A program made the translations under genes and the position numbers. Under the pieces are notes generated by a model. The model was not told the DNA's origin. It saw only the letters and a program-made list of their open reading frames with translations, and did not search any database. A stretch of DNA of 9,943 bases from Betaproteobacteria bacterium (GTDB taxonomy: Bacteria > Pseudomonadota > Gammaproteobacteria > Burkholderiales > Casimicrobiaceae): NCBI GenBank assembly GCA_005889025.1, contig VBCZ01000432.1, positions 1 through 9,943 on the forward strand, given 5' to 3'. Of the stretch, positions 5,940-9,943 are shown piece by piece. Each line of letters begins with the position of its first letter. Position 1 is the stretch's first letter.

Positions 5940-6643
5940 TGACCGACGCCCGCTCAACGGGTAAGCGTCGCCGCGGCGGGGGATCGCGTTCGCAGCGCCG
6001 GCGCGACAGGCGCAACCTGGGCAAAGACAGCGGAAACGCCGCCAAACAAGCCGTCCCCGATCCTGCCCGGCAAGCGCCGCCCGTGGCAGGCGAGGAGCAT
6101 GTACTCGACGAGACCGGCCACTTCAATGTCCACGACGCGCCGATCGATCTGTCGCATTACACGGTCGAGGCGTGGATCGCGTTCGGCTTTTTCTGGGTGC
6201 TCGCGATCGACATCTTCTACCAGTTCTTTACGCGTTACGTGCTCAACGATTCGGCGTCGTGGACCGAGGAGATCGCCCGCTATTTCCTGATCTGCGTCGT
6301 GTTCGTGGGCATAGCGGCATCGGTGCGCACCAACCGGCACATCCACGTCGATCTCGTCTATCGTTTCCTGCCCAGGTCGGCGGGACGCGCCATGTCCACC
6401 CTGGTCGACCTGATACGCATCATGTTTTTCGCGTACGCGGTGGTCCTGACCTGGCAGATGATGCAGAAGATGGGCAATTACAAAATGACCATCGTCGATC
6501 TGCCAATGAACAGCGTTTATGCGGTTTGTGCCTTCGGCTTCGCCTGCGCAGCAGCGCGCTCGGTGCAGGTGGCTGTCGAGCATTGGCGCAGGGGATACAG
6601 CGTGCTCGAGCGTCCGGAAATCGCCATCGAGAAAGCGCTGTGA
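5939..6643 (+). CDS. dctQ: TRAP transporter small membrane subunit (DctQ) with a basic N-terminal extension
   Basis: 234 residues from ATG at 5939, which overlaps the dctP stop by one base (TGATG). Four membrane segments are expected near residues 77-97, 114-130, 153-173 and 187-207. The family motif FFTRYVLNDSASWTEEIARY (96-115) and RTNRHIHVDLVYRFLP (130-145) identify DctQ, which pairs with DctM to drive sodium-coupled uptake. Most DctQ proteins have about 160-180 residues. Here residues 50-75 (VLDETGHF...DAPIDLS) resemble an extension I associate with some TRAP small permeases, but the first 48 residues are unusually rich in arginine and lysine and look low-complexity. A GTG at 6083 could be an alternative start but has no Shine-Dalgarno. 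The ATG is preferred because of the stop-start coupling. The stop overlaps the dctM start by 4 bp. Confidence 0.92.
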   Translation: MTDARSTGKRRRGGGSRSQRRRDRRNLGKDSGNAAKQAVPDPARQAPPVAGEEHVLDETGHFNVHDAPIDLSHYTVEAWIAFGFFWVLAIDIFYQFFTRYVLNDSASWTEEIARYFLICVVFVGIAASVRTNRHIHVDLVYRFLPRSAGRAMSTLVDLIRIMFFAYAVVLTWQMMQKMGNYKMTIVDLPMNSVYAVCAFGFACAAARSVQVAVEHWRRGYSVLERPEIAIEKAL

Positions 6644-8040
6644 CTCCGGCGCTGCTCGGGTCCTTCCTCGGCATGATGGCGACAGGCGTTCCGGTCGCCA
6701 TCGCCATGGCGGGGTCCGCGCTGGTCTACATCCTGTTGACGGGCGATCTTCCGGCGTTCGTCGTCGTCCATCGCATGGTGAGCGGCATCGACAGCTTCCC
6801 GCTGCTTGCGGTGCCCTTCTTCATCATGGCCGGCAATCTGATGAATCACGCCGGCATCACCAACCGCATCTACAACTTCGCGCTGTCGCTGGTCGGGTGG
6901 CTCAAGGGAGGCCTCGGGCACGTCAACATCATCGGTTCCGTCATCTTTGCCGGCATGTCCGGCACGGCGATCGCCGACGCGGCAGGATTGGGAACGATCG
7001 AGATCAAGGCGATGCGCGATCACGGCTACGACCTCGGCTTCTCGGTCGGCGTCACGGCGGCGTCGGCGACACTCGGCCCGATCATCCCGCCGTCGCTGCC
7101 GTTCGTGATCTACGGCATGATGGCCAACGTCTCCGTCGGTCAGCTCTTCATTGCCGGGATCGTTCCAGGCGTGGTGATGGCGATCCTGATGATGCTCACG
7201 GTCGCCTATTACGCGCACAAGTATCATTGGGGCGGCGACGTCGCCTTCGAATGGGCGCGGGTCGGCAAAGCTTCGCTCGAGCTTGCGGTGGTCATCGGCT
7301 TTCCGCTGGTCATGTGGGGACTGGTCTTGGCCAGTCTGCCCTTCAATCTCGCGTTCGGCCTGGTGCTCCTCGGCTTGCTCGCCGCCGACTGGAAATGGAA
7401 ATTTGACGCAGTGATGCCGATCATGACGCCGATATTGCTGATCGGCGGCATGACGACGGGCGTGTTCACGCCAACCGAGGGCGCGATCGCCGCGTGCGTC
7501 TGGGCTCTGTTCCTGGGGCTCGTGTGGTACCGCACCCTGACGTGGAGGATGCTGGTCAAGGTCTCGATGGATACGATCGAGACCACGGCCGTGGTCATGT
7601 TCATCGTTGCCGCGGCGTCGATCTTCGGATGGTTGCTCACGGCGACGAGGGTTACCGACGCCGTGGCGGCCTGGGTGCTTGCTTTCACCCACAGCCCTTG
7701 GGTATTTCTTTTGCTCGCCAATGTGCTGATGCTGTTCGTCGGTTGCTTTCTCGAACCCACTGCCGCCATCCTGATCCTGGTCCCGGTGCTGATGCCGGTG
7801 GTGCAGCAGCTCGGCATCGACCCGGTGCATTTCGGCCTGGTCATGGTGCTCAACCTCATGATCGGGCTCCTGCATCCCCCGATGGGCATGGTGCTGTTCG
7901 TGCTCGCCCGGGTGGCTGGACTGTCGGTGGAGAAGACCACCATGGCCATCCTGCCCTGGCTGGTTCCACTGCTCGCGAGCCTGGTGCTGATCACTTACGT
8001 GCCGGCGATTTCGCTATGGCTTGTACATCTTTTGTATTGA
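6640..8040 (+). CDS. dctM: TRAP transporter large permease (DctM)
   Basis: 466 residues from GTG at 6640, which overlaps the dctQ stop by four bases (GTGA). This start gives MTPALLGSFLG, the usual family N-terminus; longer open frame upstream lies inside dctQ and is a shadow. DctM landmarks include the segment PLLAVPFFIMAGNLM (about 54-68), GSVIFAGMSGTAIADAAGLGTIE (about 99-121), TLGPIIPPS (144-152), GGMTTGVFTPTEGA (269-282), and GLLHPPMGMVLFVLARVAG near the C-terminus. It forms the ion-coupled translocation channel. It is about 40 residues longer than the common 425-430-residue DctM; the excess lies around 218-255, where an extra hydrophobic hairpin precedes FTPTE. I believe this variant exists in other TRAP permeases, so it is not evidence of damage. 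It is followed after 61 bp by the uxaA-like gene. Confidence 0.94.
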   Translation: MTPALLGSFLGMMATGVPVAIAMAGSALVYILLTGDLPAFVVVHRMVSGIDSFPLLAVPFFIMAGNLMNHAGITNRIYNFALSLVGWLKGGLGHVNIIGSVIFAGMSGTAIADAAGLGTIEIKAMRDHGYDLGFSVGVTAASATLGPIIPPSLPFVIYGMMANVSVGQLFIAGIVPGVVMAILMMLTVAYYAHKYHWGGDVAFEWARVGKASLELAVVIGFPLVMWGLVLASLPFNLAFGLVLLGLLAADWKWKFDAVMPIMTPILLIGGMTTGVFTPTEGAIAACVWALFLGLVWYRTLTWRMLVKVSMDTIETTAVVMFIVAAASIFGWLLTATRVTDAVAAWVLAFTHSPWVFLLLANVLMLFVGCFLEPTAAILILVPVLMPVVQQLGIDPVHFGLVMVLNLMIGLLHPPMGMVLFVLARVAGLSVEKTTMAILPWLVPLLASLVLITYVPAISLWLVHLLY

Positions 8041-8047
8041 AGAACCC

Positions 8048-8079
8048 GCGCTGCGGCAAGCACTCTAAACGTGCAGCGC
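8048..8079 (+). other. Possible hairpin between dctM and the uxaA-like gene
   Basis: GCGCTGC at 8048-8054 is complementary to GCAGCGC at 8073-8079, a seven-base stem with an 18-base loop, in the 61-bp gap before the uxaA-like start. No T tract follows. It might tune expression between the transporter and enzyme genes or protect mRNA ends, but it could be chance in GC-rich DNA. Confidence 0.25.
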
Positions 8080-8101
8080 CGCTACGCGGTGGGAGAACAC
8101 C

Positions 8102-9625
8102 ATGCTGACCAAGACCTCTTTTACCATCCGGCTGCATCCCAACGACGATGTCGTCATCGCGCGTACGCAGCTCGTCTCCGGCACGACGCTGCTCGACGAG
8201 AACGTGAAGATCTCGGGGCTGGTGCCGCCCGGGCACAAGGTTGCGACGCGCGCGATAGCGCCGGGCGAACCGGTCAAGCGCTACAACCAGATCATCGGAT
8301 TTGCCAAGCGGGCCATCGCGCCGGGCGAGCACGTGCATCTGCACAATCTGGCGATGGGCGAGTTCACGCGTGATTACGCGTTCGGCGCCGACGTCAAACC
8401 GACTCGGTACGCCGCGCAGCCGGCAACGTTCATGGGCATCGTGCGCCCCGACGGCCGCGTCGCGACGCGAAACTACATCGGCATTCTGTCGACGGTGAAT
8501 TGCTCGGCGACAGTCGCTCACGGCATCGCCGATGCGTTCAAGGGCGCGGCGCTGCAGAAATTCCCCAACGTCGACGGCGTCGTCGCGCTCACCCATGGCA
8601 GCGGCTGCGGGATGGATGTCCAGGGCGAGAGCATGCAGGTGTTGCGGCGGACGCTTGGCGGCTACGCCAAGCACGCTAATTTTGCCGGCGCGCTCATCGT
8701 CGGCCTGGGCTGCGAAGCCAATCAGATCAGCGCACTGCTGGGCGCCGAGGCGCTTCATGAAGGACCGTTGTTGCGCACCTTCAGCATCCAGGATACGGGC
8801 GGGACCGCGAAGGCTATCGCCCGTGGCGTCGCCATGATCGATGAAATGCTGCCGCACGCGAACGATGTGGCCCGCCAGAGCGTGCCAGCGAGCCATCTCA
8901 CTCTCGGCCTCCAGTGCGGCGGGTCCGACGGCTATTCGGGCATCACGGCCAATCCTGCGCTCGGCGCGGCAGTCGATCTCCTGGTGCGCCACGGCGGCAC
9001 GGCGATACTGTCCGAGACTCCGGAGATCTACGGCGCGGAGCACCTTCTCACCCGCCGTGCGGTGTCGCGCGAAGTCGGCGAAAAGCTCATCGAGCGGATC
9101 AAGTGGTGGGAGGAATACACCGCGAGAAACCGCGGCGAGATGAACAACAATCCATCGCCGGGAAACAAGGCGGGAGGGCTCACCACCATTCTCGAGAAGT
9201 CCCTCGGCGCTGTTGCCAAGGGTGGAACGACCAATCTCGTCGCGGTATACGAATACGCGGAAGCCATCACGGCGAAGGGGTTCGTCTACATGGACACGCC
9301 CGGCTACGATCCGGTGTCCGCGACCGGGCAGGTTGCCGGCGGCGCGAACATGATCTGCTTCACCACCGGGCGCGGCTCGGCGTACGGCTGCGCGCCTTCG
9401 CCGTCGCTCAAGCTCGCAACCAATACCGCGCTGTGGGAGCGCCAGGAAGAGGACATCGACATCAATTGCGGCGAGATCGTCGACGGAACGGCAACGGTCG
9501 ACGTGATGGGGGAGCGTTTTTTCCGCCTAATGCTCGAGACGGCGTCCGGCAAGAAGAGCAAAAGCGAATTGCACGGCTACGGCCAGAACGAATTCGTGCC
9601 GTGGTATCTGGGCGCGGTGATGTGA
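8102..9625 (+). CDS. uxaA: UxaA-family altronate dehydratase (altronate/galactarate hydrolase type)
   Basis: 507 residues, the usual length for a fused UxaA. An N-terminal SAF domain (about 1-95) contains the two similar IAPGE repeats (RAIAPGEPV and RAIAPGEHV). The catalytic body holds the conserved cysteine motifs STVNCSA (C134), GSGCGMD (C169), GLGCEANQI (C204), LQCGGSDGYSGITANPALG (C272), YGCAPSPSLKLATN (C430) and NCGEIVDG (C456), plus NNNPSPGNKAGGL at 348-360. Family members are metal-dependent lyases that dehydrate an aldonate or aldarate, classically D-altronate to 2-keto-3-deoxy-D-gluconate. No motif is missing and the sequence aligns end to end with what I know of the family. A Shine-Dalgarno-like GGTGGGAG lies at 8088-8095. 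In this locus it probably supplies the 2-keto-3-deoxy acid for the SDR and hydrolase on the other strand, or for an aldolase elsewhere. The identity of the aldonate is not settled. Confidence 0.93.
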   Translation: MLTKTSFTIRLHPNDDVVIARTQLVSGTTLLDENVKISGLVPPGHKVATRAIAPGEPVKRYNQIIGFAKRAIAPGEHVHLHNLAMGEFTRDYAFGADVKPTRYAAQPATFMGIVRPDGRVATRNYIGILSTVNCSATVAHGIADAFKGAALQKFPNVDGVVALTHGSGCGMDVQGESMQVLRRTLGGYAKHANFAGALIVGLGCEANQISALLGAEALHEGPLLRTFSIQDTGGTAKAIARGVAMIDEMLPHANDVARQSVPASHLTLGLQCGGSDGYSGITANPALGAAVDLLVRHGGTAILSETPEIYGAEHLLTRRAVSREVGEKLIERIKWWEEYTARNRGEMNNNPSPGNKAGGLTTILEKSLGAVAKGGTTNLVAVYEYAEAITAKGFVYMDTPGYDPVSATGQVAGGANMICFTTGRGSAYGCAPSPSLKLATNTALWERQEEDIDINCGEIVDGTATVDVMGERFFRLMLETASGKKSKSELHGYGQNEFVPWYLGAVM

Positions 9626-9644
9626 CGCGGTTCTCGTGGCCGCA

Positions 9645-9673
9645 TTGACAGCCTACGGCCTTGGCCGTAGGCT
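9645..9673 (+). promoter_or_regulatory. Candidate sigma-70 promoter for the sugar-binding-protein gene
   Basis: TTGACA at 9645-9650 is a perfect -35 element. Exactly 17 bases later, TAGGCT at 9668-9673 is a weak -10 (T, A and final T agree with consensus). Transcription would start near 9680, about 65 bases before the next gene. The spacer is filled by a perfect palindrome, which would suit repressor control. Pattern match only. Confidence 0.4.
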
Positions 9674-9674
9674 G
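9649..9674. promoter_or_regulatory. Perfect 26-bp palindrome after uxaA: operator or terminator stem
   Basis: The arms CAGCCTACGGCC (9649-9660) and GGCCGTAGGCTG (9663-9674) are perfectly complementary, separated by TT. It begins 23 bases after the uxaA stop and 71 bases before the next start. As RNA it would fold into a very stable stem, but the bases that follow (GCAGAGTGCGG) have no T run, so an ordinary intrinsic terminator is incomplete. Its position between -35 and -10 elements makes a repressor operator equally likely. It may do both. The palindrome is certain, the role is not. Confidence 0.6.
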
Positions 9675-9744
9675 GCAGAGTGCGGAAGGTCTCGCAGTTC
9701 ACCATCGGCAGTTTCAACACAATCAGTCTTCTAGGAGGGGCTTG

Positions 9745-9943
9745 ATGAACAAACTTATTGCCGGCATCGTCGCCGGCTGCGCGCTTGCGTTTGCGGGCCA
9801 CGCGCTGGCGCAGGAAACGCTGACCGTCTGGTGGGTCAAAGGATTCTACAAGTCCGAGGACGATGCGCTGTTCGCGGCGATCAAGAAGTTCGAGGACAAG
9901 ACCAAGGTCAAGGTCGAGCTGTCGCAGTATCCCGTGCAGGACA
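9745..9943 (+). CDS. ABC-type sugar-binding protein, 5' part only (cut by right window edge)
   Basis: 66 residues are visible from ATG at 9745, preceded by a strong Shine-Dalgarno AGGAGG at 9733-9738. The N-terminus MNKLIAGIVAGCALAFAGHALA is a Sec signal peptide with likely cleavage after ALA. The mature start QETLTVWWVKGFYKSEDDALFAAIKKFEDKTKVKVELSQ fits an extracellular solute-binding protein of the family that serves ABC sugar importers: a beta strand ending in WW, then a helix and the K-V-E strand. Permease and ATPase genes would be expected just beyond the window. This would be a second, separately promoted uptake system next to the TRAP transporter. The ligand cannot be told from this fragment. 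Confidence 0.85.
   Translation, partial: MNKLIAGIVAGCALAFAGHALAQETLTVWWVKGFYKSEDDALFAAIKKFEDKTKVKVELSQYPVQD

Noticed and set aside
6172..6639. N-terminal extension of dctM starting inside dctQ
   Set aside because: This part is out of frame with dctQ and has no DctM-like sequence; GTG at 6640 gives the family start and a GTGA coupling overlap.
6517..7875. 452-codon minus-strand open frame opposite dctM
   Set aside because: The product is a low-complexity run of His, Asp, Arg and Gln typical of the reverse complement of membrane-protein codons; dctM on the plus strand is complete and clearly conserved.
1..9943. CRISPR array, insertion sequence, tRNA or phage-defence genes
   Set aside because: No spaced direct repeats, transposase motifs, tRNA-like folds or defence-type proteins were seen; every substantial coding stretch is metabolic, transport or regulatory.

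Overview
The window is a compact, GC-rich stretch of bacterial chromosome carrying a sugar-acid catabolic and uptake locus. The gene content suggests a betaproteobacterium of Burkholderiales type. It includes an orphan Bug-family binding protein, a TRAP transporter, a FadR-type GntR regulator, an altronate-dehydratase-like enzyme and a fumarylacetoacetase-fold hydrolase. Taxonomy is inferred from gene families and base composition only; no marker gene is present.

Layout. Minus strand, read right to left from a divergent control region at about 3111-3260: a short-chain dehydrogenase gene (3110-2431) broken by an internal deletion plus frameshift; a 211-bp gap with a triple 12-bp tandem repeat; a fumarylacetoacetate-hydrolase-family gene (2219-1359); a Bug-type periplasmic binding protein (1356-352); and the 5' part of a PdxA-family dehydrogenase that runs off the left edge (355-1). 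Plus strand, read left to right from the same control region: gntR/fadR-type regulator (3261-3965), L-idonate-5-dehydrogenase-like Zn enzyme (3976-5001), TRAP DctP (5034-5939), DctQ (5939-6643), DctM (6640-8040), UxaA-like dehydratase (8102-9625). After a 119-bp gap with a perfect 26-bp palindrome, the 5' end of an ABC-type sugar-binding protein (9745 onward) runs off the right edge. No intergenic gap exceeds 300 bp.

How the genes fit together (inference). The TRAP system would import a sugar acid, the IdnD-like enzyme would interconvert a hydroxyl and keto group on it, and the UxaA-like enzyme would dehydrate an aldonate to a 2-keto-3-deoxy acid. The SDR, whose nearest recognisable relatives are 2-keto-3-deoxy-L-fuconate/rhamnonate dehydrogenases, would oxidise that to a 2,4-diketo acid. 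The FAA-family hydrolase would split it into pyruvate plus a small hydroxy acid. This resembles the non-phosphorylative L-fucose/L-rhamnose routes, but with a UxaA-type dehydratase in place of the usual enolase-superfamily one. The exact substrate cannot be read from sequence.

The main anomalies are two apparent internal deletions of about 60-75 nt. One destroys the SDR and takes the segment expected to hold its catalytic serine. The other removes about 25 residues in frame from DctP. If real, the locus is decaying; if not, they are assembly errors. I found no RNA gene, CRISPR array, insertion sequence or evidence of a wholly new system.
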